Assembly (NCBI RefSeq): GCF_018324205.1
Contig: NZ_AP023356.1
Span: forward strand, 1,674,001 to 1,738,000
DNA: 64,000 nucleotides
Source: Actinoplanes ianthinogenes
GTDB lineage: Bacteria > Actinomycetota > Actinomycetes > Mycobacteriales > Micromonosporaceae
Direction of reading: 5' to 3'
Below the pieces are notes generated by a model. That model ran no database searches and was not told where the DNA came from. It saw only the letters and a program-made list of their open reading frames with translations. Shown here one piece after another: positions 18,878 to 28,573 of the stretch (the stretch's first letter is position 1; each line of letters opens with the position of its first letter). A program made the position numbers and the translations under genes.

Positions 18878-20122
18878 TCAGGCGGCGTCGCGCTCGTCGC
18901 GGCGCTGACCCGGGATGATGATGTCGCGGTGCCGCACCGGGCGGCGCGCGGCCGGCAACTGCGGGCCGATCCGGGCCGGCCAGATCCGCTGCGGCCGGTC
19001 GGCGAGTTTCGGCCGCTCCCGGGGGATGAGCGTACGGTCCGGTGGCACCCAGATCGGCAGCGGCGCACTCGGCGGCCCCCACCAGACGATCGTCCCGTAC
19101 CCCCGGACCAGCGGCGGCTGCAACGCCGGCCAGCGCGCTTCGAGGGGGATCGCCAGCCGCCAGGCCTGCACCGGCACCAGCGCGGAGACCGGGTGCCCGG
19201 CCGCACCGGGCAGCACCGGCAGCGGCGGCGCCGGCAGCGCGTGCGGCTCCGCACCGGCCGGCAGCGCGTGCGGGTCGGCCCCCTCGGCCGCGGCCACGGT
19301 CGTCGCCGGGGCGCTGGCCAGCACGACCGCGCAGGCCACGGTGATCAGCGCGGCGGCCAGCGCGACCGGCTCCCAGCCGGGCCGCACGGTGTCGCCGAGA
19401 ATGGTCAGCGCGATCACCGACGGGGCGATCACCTCGCCGGTCCAGTGCACCGCGGTGACCCGGCCGACCTCGCCGCGCTGGAGCGCGTTCGCATACATCA
19501 CCATGCCGTTGGCCGCGAAGACCAGCAGCACGTAGGTGAGCGGCTCGCTGAAGATGGTGAGCAGCGCCGAGCCGACCGTGGTCATCTGGTCGTCGGGCAG
19601 GTGCAGGGCCCGCCCACCGAGCGCCGCGGCGCCGACCGACAGGCCGCCGATCGAGGCGATCAGCCCCGGCGAGCCGACCTTGGTGGCCGCCCAGCCGAGC
19701 ACCAGCACGACGACCAGCGCCACGCAGAACCCGATCCGCAGCCCGAGCGACGCCGCCACCACCTGCTGCTGCCCGGCCGACAGGGCCAGCCCGGCCAGCG
19801 CGCCGATCGTGATCACGATCGCCACCACGTCGCGCCGGCGCAGCCGGGAGCCGAGGAACAGCCAGGCCGCGAACGCGGTGATGGCGAGCGAGCCGGCCAG
19901 CACCGACTCGACCAGGTAGACCGCCAGCTCGCGCAACGCGATCATCGAGCCGAACCAGGCGGTCATGTCCAGCGCGATGCCGACCAGGTAGAGCGGGTGC
20001 CCCAGGGTGGAGACCGCGCTGGTGCTGCGCCGGGCGCCGATGGCCTGCAGGATCGAGCCGGCCGCGTAACAGAGCGAGCCGAAGATGGCGATGCCCAGCG
20101 CGATCCAGCCACCGGCGGTCAT
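18878..20122 (-). CDS. DMT/EamA-like multi-pass membrane protein with Pro-rich tail
   Basis: 414 residues: nine to ten membrane helices in the first ~280 residues, then a hydrophilic proline/arginine-rich tail of about 130 residues. The layout [34 protein letters not shown] resembles actinobacterial integral membrane proteins of the drug/metabolite transporter superfamily. The substrate is unknown. It lies 44 bp upstream of the chemoreceptor on the same strand, with no indication of shared function. Confidence 0.65.
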   Translation of the reverse strand: MTAGGWIALGIAIFGSLCYAAGSILQAIGARRSTSAVSTLGHPLYLVGIALDMTAWFGSMIALRELAVYLVESVLAGSLAITAFAAWLFLGSRLRRRDVVAIVITIGALAGLALSAGQQQVVAASLGLRIGFCVALVVVLVLGWAATKVGSPGLIASIGGLSVGAAALGGRALHLPDDQMTTVGSALLTIFSEPLTYVLLVFAANGMVMYANALQRGEVGRVTAVHWTGEVIAPSVIALTILGDTVRPGWEPVALAAALITVACAVVLASAPATTVAAAEGADPHALPAGAEPHALPAPPLPVLPGAAGHPVSALVPVQAWRLAIPLEARWPALQPPLVRGYGTIVWWGPPSAPLPIWVPPDRTLIPRERPKLADRPQRIWPARIGPQLPAARRPVRHRDIIIPGQRRDERDAA

Positions 20123-20230
20123 CGCGATCGACCGCCGTCACCGAGGGTGCAGGCCGCTGTCACGCCCCGATCATATGGCCACCCCTCGATAAGCGCGAGC
20201 CCCGGGAAAGGCCAACTGACCAGCAACAAT

Positions 20231-20260
20231 GATCAAAATCAGACCCCGATTAGGGTACGC
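20231..20260 (-). repeat. Dispersed motif copy 1 (GCGTAC...AATCGGGG...TTTTGATC)
   Basis: Read on the minus strand this is GCGTACCC, TAATCGGGG, TCTGATTTTGATC. It starts one base past the sugar transferase stop and is related to the motif copies at 22208, 41491, 46038 and 59593. A 5-bp hairpin TAGGG/CCCTA flanks the TACG core. Confidence 0.55.
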
Positions 20261-20261
20261 C

Positions 20262-20921
20262 CTAAGCCGCGCGACTGAGGTCCTGCGTGCTCTCGCCCGG
20301 CACCCGCTGCGCGGGGAGCGTCTCCACCAGCGCCGGCAGCTCGCCCCGGTGCGAGCCCTGGAACGTCCGCCAAATGATCTTCAGGTCGAGCAGCGGCGAC
20401 CAGTTGTCGATGTACCAGCGGTCCAGGACGAACCGCTGCGACCACGGGATCGCGTCCCGCCCGTTGATCTGCGCCCAGCCGGTGATCCCGGGCCGCACCT
20501 CCAGCCGCCGGGCGTCCTCCGCCGAGTACTCGGCGACCTGGGGCAGCACGTCCGGGCGCGGGCCGACCAGGTTCATCTGCCCGCGGACCACGTTGATCAG
20601 CTGGGGCAGCTCGTCCAGGCTGGTGGCCCGCAGGATCCTGCCGCAGCGGGTGATCCGCGGGTCGTCCGCCAGCAGATCGTTCGGGTTCGCCATGCCGAGC
20701 TTGACGCCGACCGCCAGATTGTCGTGGATCATCGAGCGGAACTTCAGGATCCGGAACGTCCGGCCGCGCTCGCCGGCCCGGTCCTGCACGAAGAAGATGC
20801 CCTTGCCGTCGGCGATCCGGACCCAGAGCGCGACGCCCAGGAACACCGGGGACAGCACGATCAGCGCGACGGCGGCGACCAGTTGGTTGAGAACGTTCCA
20901 GATCGGGCGCAGGCGGTCCAC
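20262..20921 (-). CDS. Initiating sugar-phosphate transferase (bacterial sugar transferase family)
   Basis: 219 residues: one N-terminal membrane helix ([18 protein letters not shown]), then the catalytic domain with FRILKFRSM, the [21 protein letters not shown] block and [13 protein letters not shown]. The family moves a sugar-1-phosphate from a UDP-sugar to undecaprenyl phosphate and so starts repeat-unit assembly. It is the short form without the extra four N-terminal helices of WbaP/WcaJ. It follows the UDP-sugar dehydrogenase gene by 12 bp in a minus-strand operon with the 4,6-dehydratase, giving both activated sugar supply and chain initiation. Confidence 0.88.
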   Translation of the reverse strand: MDRLRPIWNVLNQLVAAVALIVLSPVFLGVALWVRIADGKGIFFVQDRAGERGRTFRILKFRSMIHDNLAVGVKLGMANPNDLLADDPRITRCGRILRATSLDELPQLINVVRGQMNLVGPRPDVLPQVAEYSAEDARRLEVRPGITGWAQINGRDAIPWSQRFVLDRWYIDNWSPLLDLKIIWRTFQGSHRGELPALVETLPAQRVPGESTQDLSRAA

Positions 20922-20933
20922 GATTCCCCCAGG

Positions 20934-22190
20934 TCAGATCGATTCCACGGTGTCGCCGGTGAGGCGGTGGCGGGTGTCCAGCACGTACCTGGCGTGCTGG
21001 ACCACCAGGTCCAGGTCGAACGCGTCGTGGTCGGCGAGCAGCACCACCGCGTCGGCCGCGGCGAGCAGCTCCGGGCTCAGCCGCACCCGGGTGACCCGCT
21101 GGTCGACGCGGGCGTCCTCGACCACGTGCGGGTCGGCGGCGAGCACGTCGGCGCCCATCTCCAGCAGCAGCGTGGCGACCCGCCGGGCCGGCGACTCGCG
21201 GGCGTCGCCGCTGTTCTTCTTGTAGGCCAGGCCGAGCAGCAGGATCGTCGAGCCGTTCACCGCCTTGCGCCGCTCGTTCAGGGCGGCGACCAGCCGGCGC
21301 ACCACGTAGTCCGGCATGTGGTTGTTGATGTCGTTGGCCAGCTCGACGAAGCGGAAGCTCTGCCCGAGCGTCCGCTGCACCCGCCAGGAGAGGTAGGACG
21401 GATCGATCGGCAGGCAGTGCCCGCCGACGCCGGGACCGGGCACGAACCGCATGTAGCCGAACGGTTTCGTGGACGCGGCGTCGATCGCCTCCCAGACGTC
21501 GATGCCGAGGTCGTGCGCGTACACCGCGAGCTCGTTGACCAGCGCGATGTTGACGTGCCGGAACGTGTTCTCGAGCAGCTTGGCCAGCTCGGCCACCTTG
21601 GGGTCGGAGACCGGCACGGTCGTCTCGACCACCGAGGCGTAGAAGGCCCGCACCTTCGCCAGCGAGGCCGGGTTGATCCCGGATACCACCTTCGGCGTGG
21701 TGATCAGGTTCCACCGCGCGTTGCCCGGGTCGATGCGCTCCGGGCTGAAGCCGAGGAAGAAGTCCTCGCCGGCGATCAGGCCGGAGCCCTCCTCCAGCAG
21801 CGGCGCGACCAGCTCGGTGGTGGTGCCGGGATACGTCGTCGACTCCAGCGCGACGGTCGCGCCGGGGCGCAGGTACCGGGCCAGGGTACGGGCCGAGTCC
21901 TCGATGTAGCGCAGGTCCGGGGTGCCGTCGCGGAGCGGGGTGGGCACCGCGATCACCGCGATGTCGAAGCCGGCGCAGGCGCGCGGGTCGGACGAGGGCA
22001 GGAAGTTGCCGCCGGCCAGCACCGCCTGCAACTGCTCCGAGCTGATGTCGTCGACGTAGGACTCGCCCGCGGCGAGCCGTTTGATCCGTTCGTCGTCGAC
22101 GTCGAAGCCGACCACGGTGTGCCCGACCTCGGCGGCCCGGACGGCGAGGGGCAGTCCCACGTAGCCCTGCCCGGCGATCACCACTCGCAT
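20934..22190 (-). CDS. UDP-N-acetylhexosamine 6-dehydrogenase-type nucleotide-sugar dehydrogenase
   Basis: 418 residues from the ATG at 22190; the much longer frame upstream is antisense noise within the next gene. NAD-binding motif [18 protein letters not shown] at the N-terminus, the central [15 protein letters not shown] block, and the active-site cysteine motif [14 protein letters not shown] of the WbpA/TviB/WecC branch of the UDP-glucose/GDP-mannose dehydrogenase family. Two successive oxidations give a uronate. UDP-GlcNAc or UDP-ManNAc is the likely substrate by family; exact specificity cannot be read. Confidence 0.85.
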   Translation of the reverse strand: MRVVIAGQGYVGLPLAVRAAEVGHTVVGFDVDDERIKRLAAGESYVDDISSEQLQAVLAGGNFLPSSDPRACAGFDIAVIAVPTPLRDGTPDLRYIEDSARTLARYLRPGATVALESTTYPGTTTELVAPLLEEGSGLIAGEDFFLGFSPERIDPGNARWNLITTPKVVSGINPASLAKVRAFYASVVETTVPVSDPKVAELAKLLENTFRHVNIALVNELAVYAHDLGIDVWEAIDAASTKPFGYMRFVPGPGVGGHCLPIDPSYLSWRVQRTLGQSFRFVELANDINNHMPDYVVRRLVAALNERRKAVNGSTILLLGLAYKKNSGDARESPARRVATLLLEMGADVLAADPHVVEDARVDQRVTRVRLSPELLAAADAVVLLADHDAFDLDLVVQHARYVLDTRHRLTGDTVESI

Positions 22191-22207
22191 CGGTGCGCTC
22201 CTGTCAC

Positions 22208-22231
22208 GCGTACGCAAATCGGCTTTTGATC
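22208..22231 (+). repeat. Dispersed motif copy 2
   Basis: GCGTACGC, AAATCGGC, TTTTGATC in the 53-bp gap between the dehydratase end and the dehydrogenase start. This copy is one of the closest to the consensus of the five in the window. Confidence 0.6.
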
Positions 22232-22243
22232 GGGATCTTCTGG

Positions 22244-24211
22244 TCATGGATGCCGGCCCAGGCGCATGGTGAACTCGGCCTGGCGCTTGCCGTTGCGGCC
22301 ACCGGTACGCGGCGGGGGCGGGGCCGGAGTCTCGATCCGGCCGGGCAGCGCGGGGCTCTCGGAGAGCCAGCGCAGCACCGCGATCAGGTCGGCCCGGGGC
22401 GCGGACGGGTCCATCAGCGAGAGCACCGCGCCGTCCAGCGGCGGCACCGGGGCCTGCGAGATCAGCGGATGGTTCGGGCGGTGGTCGGGTTCGGCCGGGC
22501 CGAGCAGCACCTCGGCCAGCTTCTCGCCGGGGCGCAGTCCGGTGTAGACGATCGGGATGTGGCCGCCGGCGCTCTCCGCGATCCGCTTGGCCACGTCGGC
22601 GATCCGCACCGGCTCGCCCATGTCCAGGACCAGCACCTCGCCGTGGCTCTCCACCGCGCCGGCCTGGATGACCAGCCGGACCGCCTCCTGCACCGTCATG
22701 AAGTACCGGGTCACGTCCGGGTCGGTCACGGTGATCGGCCCGCCCTTCGCCACCTGGGCGGAGAACGCGGTGAGCACCGAGCCGCGGCTGCCGAGCACGT
22801 TGCCGAACCGGACGCTGGTGTACGTGCCGGGTGCGGCCGCGTCGGCGGCGGCGGTGAGCCGTTCGGTGATCCGCTTGGAGTAGCCGAGCACGCTGCACGG
22901 GTCGGCGGCCTTGTCGGTGGAGATGTTGACCAGGCGGTCGACGTGGTGCCGGATCGCGGTCTGCAGGATCTGGTACGTGCCCAGGATGTTGGTCTTGAGC
23001 GCCTCGGACGGGTGCATCTCCAGCAGCGGCAGGTGCTTGAGCGCCGCGGCGTGGAAGACCACCTGCGGCTGGTGTTCGGCGAACACCTCGTCGAGGCGCT
23101 GCTGGTCGCGGATGTCGGCGACGACCAGGTTGCGGTCGTCGAGCATGCCGCGGCCGTCCAGCGAGAGCTGCACCGCGTGCAGGCCGGACTCGTCGCGATC
23201 GAGCATCACCAGCTTGGCCGGGTTGAACTGGGCGACCTGCCGGCACAGCTCGGAGCCGATCGAGCCGCCGGCGCCGGTGACCAGCACCCGGCGCCCGGCC
23301 AGGTAACCGGCGACGGCGGCCAGGTCGATGCTGATCTCGCGGCGGCCGAGCAGGTCGGCGTGGCTGACCGGGCGGATGTCCTCGACCCGCACGGTCCGGC
23401 CGAACAGCTCGACCACCGGCGGGACCACCTTGACGTCCACGTCGAGCGGGGCGGCCAGGTCGGTGAGGTTGCGGACCAGGTCGGCGCCGGCGCTCGGGAT
23501 GGCGATCACCACGGCGTCGGCACGGAACCGGCGGACCACCTCGGCCATCGCGTGCCGGTTGCCGGCCACCCGCACGCCCATGATCTGCAGGGTGCGTTTG
23601 GTCGGGTCGTCGTCGAGCAGGGCGACCGGCACGTACGGGCTGGACGGGTCGCGCAGCATGGCCCGGATGACCTGGGTGGCGCCCTCCCCGGCGCCCATCA
23701 CGACGATCCGGGTGCCGGGCTCCGGGCGGGGGCGCAGGCGCTGGTCCTGGAGCAGGCGGACGGCGTACCGGACGCCCGCGGCGAGGACGAGACCGATCAG
23801 CCCGGACGCGATGATCGCCGAGCGCGGGGCGAGCCGGCCCAGCAGCGTGTCCGCCACGAACACCACCGGTATGGTGACCGCGGCGGTCTTGGCCAGGGCC
23901 AGGATCTCCTCGAAACAGCCGTACGACCAGCGGCCGGTGTAAAGGCCGAACTGCACGCCGGCGACGGTCTGCACGGCGACCGCCACCGCGGTCAGCTCCA
24001 CCAGGCCGGCGCCGTTGAGATAAGCCAGGTGCCCGTCGTAGCGGAGCAGGGTGGCGACGAGCAGGGCGGTGGCCAGGGCGAGCGCGTCGCCACCGGCCCG
24101 GGCTGCCCGGCCGGGCAGTACCGCGCGGAACCACGGCACCGCCCGGCCCGGCCAGTCTCCAAGGGATGCGTCCGTTGCTGGGTCGCCAGCAGCGGCTCGC
24201 CGTGTCTGCAT
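22244..24211 (-). CDS. Membrane-bound nucleotide-sugar 4,6-dehydratase (CapD/WbpM/PglF type)
   Basis: 655 residues from the ATG at 24211 with a GAGGGGG site. Four N-terminal membrane helices, a CoA-binding-like domain (VVMGAGEGATQVIRAML) and a C-terminal extended SDR with TGAGGSIGSELCRQ, HAAALKHLPLLEMHP and NISTDKAADP. Members make UDP-4-keto-6-deoxy sugars. In the catalytic xxxxK site the residue four before Lys is Leu (SVLGYSKR), whereas this subfamily usually has Met or Tyr. It heads the minus-strand operon with the dehydrogenase and sugar transferase. Confidence 0.87.
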   Translation of the reverse strand: MQTRRAAAGDPATDASLGDWPGRAVPWFRAVLPGRAARAGGDALALATALLVATLLRYDGHLAYLNGAGLVELTAVAVAVQTVAGVQFGLYTGRWSYGCFEEILALAKTAAVTIPVVFVADTLLGRLAPRSAIIASGLIGLVLAAGVRYAVRLLQDQRLRPRPEPGTRIVVMGAGEGATQVIRAMLRDPSSPYVPVALLDDDPTKRTLQIMGVRVAGNRHAMAEVVRRFRADAVVIAIPSAGADLVRNLTDLAAPLDVDVKVVPPVVELFGRTVRVEDIRPVSHADLLGRREISIDLAAVAGYLAGRRVLVTGAGGSIGSELCRQVAQFNPAKLVMLDRDESGLHAVQLSLDGRGMLDDRNLVVADIRDQQRLDEVFAEHQPQVVFHAAALKHLPLLEMHPSEALKTNILGTYQILQTAIRHHVDRLVNISTDKAADPCSVLGYSKRITERLTAAADAAAPGTYTSVRFGNVLGSRGSVLTAFSAQVAKGGPITVTDPDVTRYFMTVQEAVRLVIQAGAVESHGEVLVLDMGEPVRIADVAKRIAESAGGHIPIVYTGLRPGEKLAEVLLGPAEPDHRPNHPLISQAPVPPLDGAVLSLMDPSAPRADLIAVLRWLSESPALPGRIETPAPPPPRTGGRNGKRQAEFTMRLGRHP

Positions 24212-24608
24212 GGGATTCCCCCTCGTACGCTGCCGGTGGCAACCGGCCACGGATCCGTGCTTCGACGCATTTTTTCGGGGAGCCGGAATGGCGTTTCAAG
24301 ATTCGCATCGCTTTATTAGTGACATCAGCGTTCCAGTCCCCGGGGAGCCAATTACAGTAGCAATTGTCACGGCCTATGCGAGGATCTTTCATGTTCCGCT
24401 ATTTGTCCAGTACAGGCCCTCGATCACCATTTTTCCGACGCCATTCGGATCCGCGGGACCGGCCATTCGGCGGAGGATGTCATATCGACGGTGAATGATC
24501 CTCACCTTAGACATGACATCTGCGACTTCCGCTTCCTCTGCCATTCCGGCACCGTTCTGACAGGAGCCGTCGCAAGCGTTCTGTCGTCTATGCGACTGGG
24601 GGAACGAC
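24212..24608. promoter_or_regulatory. Divergent promoter region between the two polysaccharide units
   Basis: A 397-bp gap between the minus-strand dehydratase and the plus-strand glycosyltransferase. It is clearly more AT-rich than its surroundings (for example CATTTTTTCGG and TTTATTAGTGACATC). It must hold both promoters. No repeat or hairpin stands out and no gene is supported. Confidence 0.5.
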
Positions 24609-25745
24609 ATGAGGGTGCTGCATGTGATCAGCACTGCGGCGGAGGGCGGCGCCGAGCACCAGCTCCGGCTGTTGCTGCGCCGGCTGCCCCACGACAGCGA
24701 GGTGGTCACGCTCTCCCCGCCCGGCACCGAGGCCCGCGCCATCCAGGCCGGCGGGATCCCGGTGCACGAACTGAACACGGTCTGCGACCGGGACCTGGCG
24801 GCGATCGTACGGCTGCGCCGCCTGATCCGCCGTGGCCGCTTCGACCTGGTGCACACCCACCTGTACCGCGCCTGCGTGCAGGGCCGGATCGCGGCCCGGC
24901 TGGCCGGCGTCCCGCACATCGTCGCCACCGAGCAGCACCTCGGCCGGGCCGGCGCCACCCGGCTCGGCCCGCTCTACCTGTTCAGCGAACGGCTCGGGCA
25001 GATGACCATCGCGGCCACCGCGGCGATCGCCGAACGGCTGCGCGGCTGGGGCGTGCCCGACGACCGGATCGCCACCATCCCCCGCGCGATCGACCCCGCC
25101 GAGTACCGCTTCGACCCGGCGTTGCGCGCGGCGGCCCGGGCCCGGCTCGGCGTGCCCGGTGACGTCCCGGTGATCGGCGTGACCGGCCGGCTCACCCCGG
25201 CCAAACGCTTCGACCTGCTGATCCGGGCGGTGGCCGAGGTGCCCGGCGCGACCCTGCTGCTGGTCGGCGACGGTCCCGCCCGTCCCGCCCTGGAGCAGCT
25301 CGCCGTCATCGAGGGGGTCGCCGAACGGGTGCTGTTCGCCGGCACGGTCCGGCACCCGCGCGAGATGCTCTGCGCCATGGACATCTTCGCCACCCCGGAC
25401 CCCGGCGCCTGGGGGCTCGCGGTGCTGGAGGCGATCGCCGCCGGGCTGCCCGCCGTCTACGCGGCCTGCCCGCCGCTGGAGGAACGCGCCGCCGCCCGGG
25501 CGCCGGTCCGCGGCACCTACCGGCTCTCCCCGCACGACCGGGAGTCCCTGCCCCGGGCGCTGCGCGCCGAGGTGCTCTGCCACGAGGAGCGGCACGGCGC
25601 GAGGTTGCCGGCCCGCACCGCCGGATTACGGTACGACGCGGACCACCTGGCCGCCGCGGTCGGGCAGGTGTACGACCGGCTCAGCCTGACCGCACCACTT
25701 CCCGGGTGTCCGTCACTGCGCGGCGGAGGCGCGTGGAACGCATGA
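24609..25745 (+). CDS. Glycosyltransferase family 4 (GT-B fold)
   Basis: 378 residues with a GGGGGAA site before the ATG. N-terminal Rossmann half (MRVLHVISTAAEGGAEHQL), DLVHTHLYRACVQGRIAARL, and C-terminal half with VTGRLTPAKRFDLLIRAV and LLLVGDGPARPALE. The nucleotide-sugar motif normally written EX7E appears as GAWGLAVLEAIAAGLP, keeping the second Glu but with Gly at the first position. It probably extends the glycan made by the divergent operon. Its 3' end overlaps the convergent VanZ gene by 65 bp. Confidence 0.8.
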   Translation: MRVLHVISTAAEGGAEHQLRLLLRRLPHDSEVVTLSPPGTEARAIQAGGIPVHELNTVCDRDLAAIVRLRRLIRRGRFDLVHTHLYRACVQGRIAARLAGVPHIVATEQHLGRAGATRLGPLYLFSERLGQMTIAATAAIAERLRGWGVPDDRIATIPRAIDPAEYRFDPALRAAARARLGVPGDVPVIGVTGRLTPAKRFDLLIRAVAEVPGATLLLVGDGPARPALEQLAVIEGVAERVLFAGTVRHPREMLCAMDIFATPDPGAWGLAVLEAIAAGLPAVYAACPPLEERAAARAPVRGTYRLSPHDRESLPRALRAEVLCHEERHGARLPARTAGLRYDADHLAAAVGQVYDRLSLTAPLPGCPSLRGGGAWNA

Positions 25746-26241
25746 GCCGGTGCCAGGCCACGTAGCCGAAGATCGTGCCGATGGTGTTGGAGAGCAGGTC
25801 GTTCACGTCGGTCCAGCGGTTGCCGTGCACGGTCAGGATCATCACCAGCTGGGTGATCTCGATGGACAGGCTGAGCAGGAAACCGATCCGGACCACCCGC
25901 AGCCGGTTCACGATGCCGAAGTTGAGGTGCAGCAGTGCGGCCAGCGGCAGGGTCATCATCATGTTCAGCACGAAGTCGCGGCGGCGCATGGCGAGCGTCG
26001 GGATCAGCAGGATGCGGTAGGTGTCCGGCGGGCCGGAGTCCGGGCCCCAGGCCAGGTGGGCGGGGAGCATGGTGGCGCCGAGGACGGCCACCGCGTACCA
26101 CGACAGGGCCCAGGCCGCGAGCAGCCGGCGGGTGGTGAGCCGATCCTGCCGGCGCAGCCACCACCAGGACAGGACCATCAGGATGCCGCCGAGTGGCAGC
26201 AGCACCGGCAGCGCCGGAACGTCGAACTGTTCAACACGCAT
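25681..26241 (-). CDS. VanZ-like membrane protein
   Basis: 186 residues from the ATG at 26241; upstream in-frame sequence lacks a ribosome site. Four to five membrane helices with the VanZ-family blocks NMMMTLPLAALLHL, SLSIEITQLVM and DVNDLLSNTIGTIFGY. VanZ proteins are linked to teicoplanin resistance or cell-envelope processes, with no known biochemical activity. Its C-terminal coding region overlaps the end of the GT4 gene on the other strand. Confidence 0.78.
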   Translation of the reverse strand: MRVEQFDVPALPVLLPLGGILMVLSWWWLRRQDRLTTRRLLAAWALSWYAVAVLGATMLPAHLAWGPDSGPPDTYRILLIPTLAMRRRDFVLNMMMTLPLAALLHLNFGIVNRLRVVRIGFLLSLSIEITQLVMILTVHGNRWTDVNDLLSNTIGTIFGYVAWHRLMRSTRLRRAVTDTREVVRSG

Positions 26242-26433
26242 CGAAACCCACGCTACGCGACCTCGGTGGCGCGTCCCCTCCCCCGCGAAATCCTGGCTCT
26301 CAGCGCCTGCTTCCTCCCGCCGCTCTTCCCTCCCCGGCACCTCCCCGGCACCTCCCCGGCGCCTCCCCGGCCGTTCTCGGCGGCGGCCCTCGGCGGCGCC
26401 ATTTCGGAACGGGCGCGGCTCGCCATTTCGGTG

Positions 26434-27039
26434 TCAGCGGAGCCAGCCCTCTTTGCGGGCGATCCGGATGGCATCCAAGCGGTTCCGCGCTCCCGTCTTG
26501 GCGATCACCGCGGAAAGGTAATTGCGGACCGTGCCGCCGGAAAGGTAAAGCCGCCCGGCGATCTCCTTCACCGACTCACCCTCGGCGGCCAGCCCCAGCA
26601 CCTCGAGCTCGCGGGTGCTCAACCCGCGGTCCGTGTTCAACGAGGCGGCCTGCAACATCGGCGAGACCACCCGCTCCCCCGCGGCCAGCCGGCGCACCGT
26701 GTCCGCCAGCGACGACGAGGCCGCGCTCTTGACGAGGAAGTTCAGCCCGCCGTTCCACCGGCGGGGCGGCAGCATGCCGCGCTTGGACGGGTCGCAGAGC
26801 AGCAGCATCGCGCAGGACGGGATGGCGGTGTGCAACTCGTCGGCGAGCGGCAGCACCTGACTCACCATGTACTCCGTGTCGATCACGATCACCGCCGGCC
26901 ACAATTGCGCCGCACGCGGGGCAAGATCAGAATTGATCGGCAGGGTGGTGACGTAATGCATGTCCGGTTCGGTCTCCAAGAACGTGCGCACCGGGACCCC
27001 GAAGTACCCCTCGTCTCTCACCACCACGACCCGGATCAT
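26434..27039 (-). CDS. NarL/LuxR-type response regulator
   Basis: 201 residues from the ATG at 27039 preceded by GAGGGTGG. The receiver-like domain has the phosphoacceptor-type Asp in PAVIVIDTEYM and the conserved Lys in FLVKSAAS. The C-terminal GerE HTH reads LSTRELEVLGLAAEGESVKEIAGRLYLSGGTVRNYL. No sensor kinase is adjacent, so it is an orphan. Helix-turn-helix spacing and length fit the DesR/NarL group. Confidence 0.83.
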   Translation of the reverse strand: MIRVVVVRDEGYFGVPVRTFLETEPDMHYVTTLPINSDLAPRAAQLWPAVIVIDTEYMVSQVLPLADELHTAIPSCAMLLLCDPSKRGMLPPRRWNGGLNFLVKSAASSSLADTVRRLAAGERVVSPMLQAASLNTDRGLSTRELEVLGLAAEGESVKEIAGRLYLSGGTVRNYLSAVIAKTGARNRLDAIRIARKEGWLR

Positions 27040-27121
27040 CACACCACCCTCGTCGATGGGCGCCGGCCCACCGGCCCGGCGCCGAACCGTCTGGAACGCT
27101 CGACGCACCAATTTTTAGACG

Positions 27122-27143
27122 ACTCGCGGTTCATTCTGCGAGT
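27122..27143. promoter_or_regulatory. Inverted repeat upstream of the response regulator
   Basis: ACTCGC (27122-27127) and GCGAGT (27138-27143) are exact complements spaced by 10 bp, about 80 bp before the response regulator start. It is a candidate operator, possibly for autoregulation. Confidence 0.3.
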
Positions 27144-27840
27144 GCCGCACAAGTCGATCCGATAAAGATCTTTAACGGTACGCCGTGGTGCAGGTCAAAA
27201 GGGTTTCGTGCCACCGCCGACGAGCGCGGCCCACCTACATAAAGTAACTGCCTGAAACGCTGCGTGCACCTTCTGTCGGCCGTTCGACGGAGTCAGGTCC
27301 ACCGGATCAACGAATCCGGTGACCGAAACAGGCAGTTCACCCCCCAGATACCCCCTCGAAATTGCGAACCAGTCTTGACAAGTCGTGCTTTTCCGGACAT
27401 CGTCCTTCGAGTCACTGCCGCCGAAAATGCAACTCCGACTCACATTCCACAAATAAGATCACTCAAAAGATTCCCCTCCACGCGACCGTTTTCGATTACC
27501 CTCTTGATCATTCCCCGCCACCCATTTCCGATCACGCCTTCCCCTACCCGACCCACCCGGCCGCCACCGGCCCGCAGGCGATCACCGCCCAGCAGCCGAG
27601 CCACGCGGCCCGCAGTCACCGCCGCCGCCCCGCCCGCTGACGGCAAGGCCGGGTCAGCGTGCGCCGGCCACTCTTTTCGGCGCGACCAATGGCTCGCCCA
27701 CCGACCTGAAACTGGCGATGTCCCCGATCCGGACCGCCCCCGCACGAACACTTCGGGTGCGCGCAAGCCCCGAACGCCATGCTGCAAGCGAACCCCTGCC
27801 GCCCAGCGGGCCGAAAGCCCGTCCGACCGCGAGCCGCACG
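27144..27840. other. Long gap without supported gene
   Basis: Unusually AT-rich at first (27144-27520), including a TTGACA hexamer near 27376, then grading into the C/A-rich repeat zone. Frames crossing it are low-complexity and lack ribosome sites. I see no RNA gene. Confidence 0.4.
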
Positions 27841-28350
27841 CGGCGGCCGCGACAGCGACCAGCCACCCCATGGCCTGGCAACTAGAACCACAACCTCCCG
27901 CGCACCGCACGCGGTAGCCACAACAGCAACCAGCAGCCACCCATCGCCCGGCAATCAGAACCACCCACAGACCGCATGCGGCCGCCGCGACAGCAACCAG
28001 CCGCCCACAGCCTGGCGCCCAAAACCGCAACCACCCGCGCACCGCACGCGGCAGCCACAACAGCAACCAGCAGCCACCCATCGCCCGGCAATCAGAACCA
28101 CCCACAGACCGCATGCGGCCGCCGCGACAGCAACCAGCCGCCCACAGCCTGGCACCCAAAACCGCAACCACCCGCGCACCGCACGCGGCAGCCACAACAG
28201 CAACCAGCAGCCACCCACCGCCCGGCAATCAGAACCACCCACAAGCCGCATCCGGCCGCCGCGACAGCAACCAGCCGCCCACAGCCTGGCACCCAAAACC
28301 GCAACCACCCGCGCACCGCAAGCAGCCGCCACAACAGCGACCAGCCACCC
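27841..28350. repeat. Tandem minisatellite, 137-bp period, about 3.7 copies
   Basis: The block beginning CGGCCGCCGCGACAGC recurs at 27841, 27979, 28116 and 28253, i.e. spacings of 138, 137 and 137 bp. Each unit is itself two diverged halves of about 68 bp, one containing GACAGCAACCAGCCGCCC and the other AACAGCAACCAGCAGCCACCC. 137 is not a multiple of three, so long frames through it shift at each copy and are not coding. It lies downstream of the minus-strand MFS gene and upstream of the response regulator. A related array occurs at 57.8-58.2 kb. Confidence 0.85.
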
Positions 28351-28526
28351 CATGCCACAACCCGCGGCGCCCGAGACACCAGCACCACCAGCCCGACAAG
28401 CCTGATCGAGGCGGACGGGGGCAACGAAACCAGCCGGGACCGGTCCGCGGCGGGAACCCTCGACCGGCTCTCACAGAGGGCCCGACAGCGGGCCTTCGAT
28501 CACCGGCCGGAGCCGGGCGGAAAGCG

Positions 28527-28561
28527 CGAAGGCGCCCGCGGCCGGAGCCGGGGCGCCTTCG
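28527..28561 (-). terminator. Hairpin after the MFS transporter gene
   Basis: An 11-bp perfect stem, CGAAGGCGCCC with GGGCGCCTTCG, and a 13-nt loop. It begins 12 bp past the transporter stop codon on the minus strand, with no strong T-run. Confidence 0.6.
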
Positions 28562-28573
28562 GAAAAGGGCAGA

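Noticed and set aside
27841..28350. CRISPR array
   Set aside because: Units are contiguous 137-bp repeats without unique spacers and no cas genes are present; the same applies to 57828-58205 and 58378-58771.
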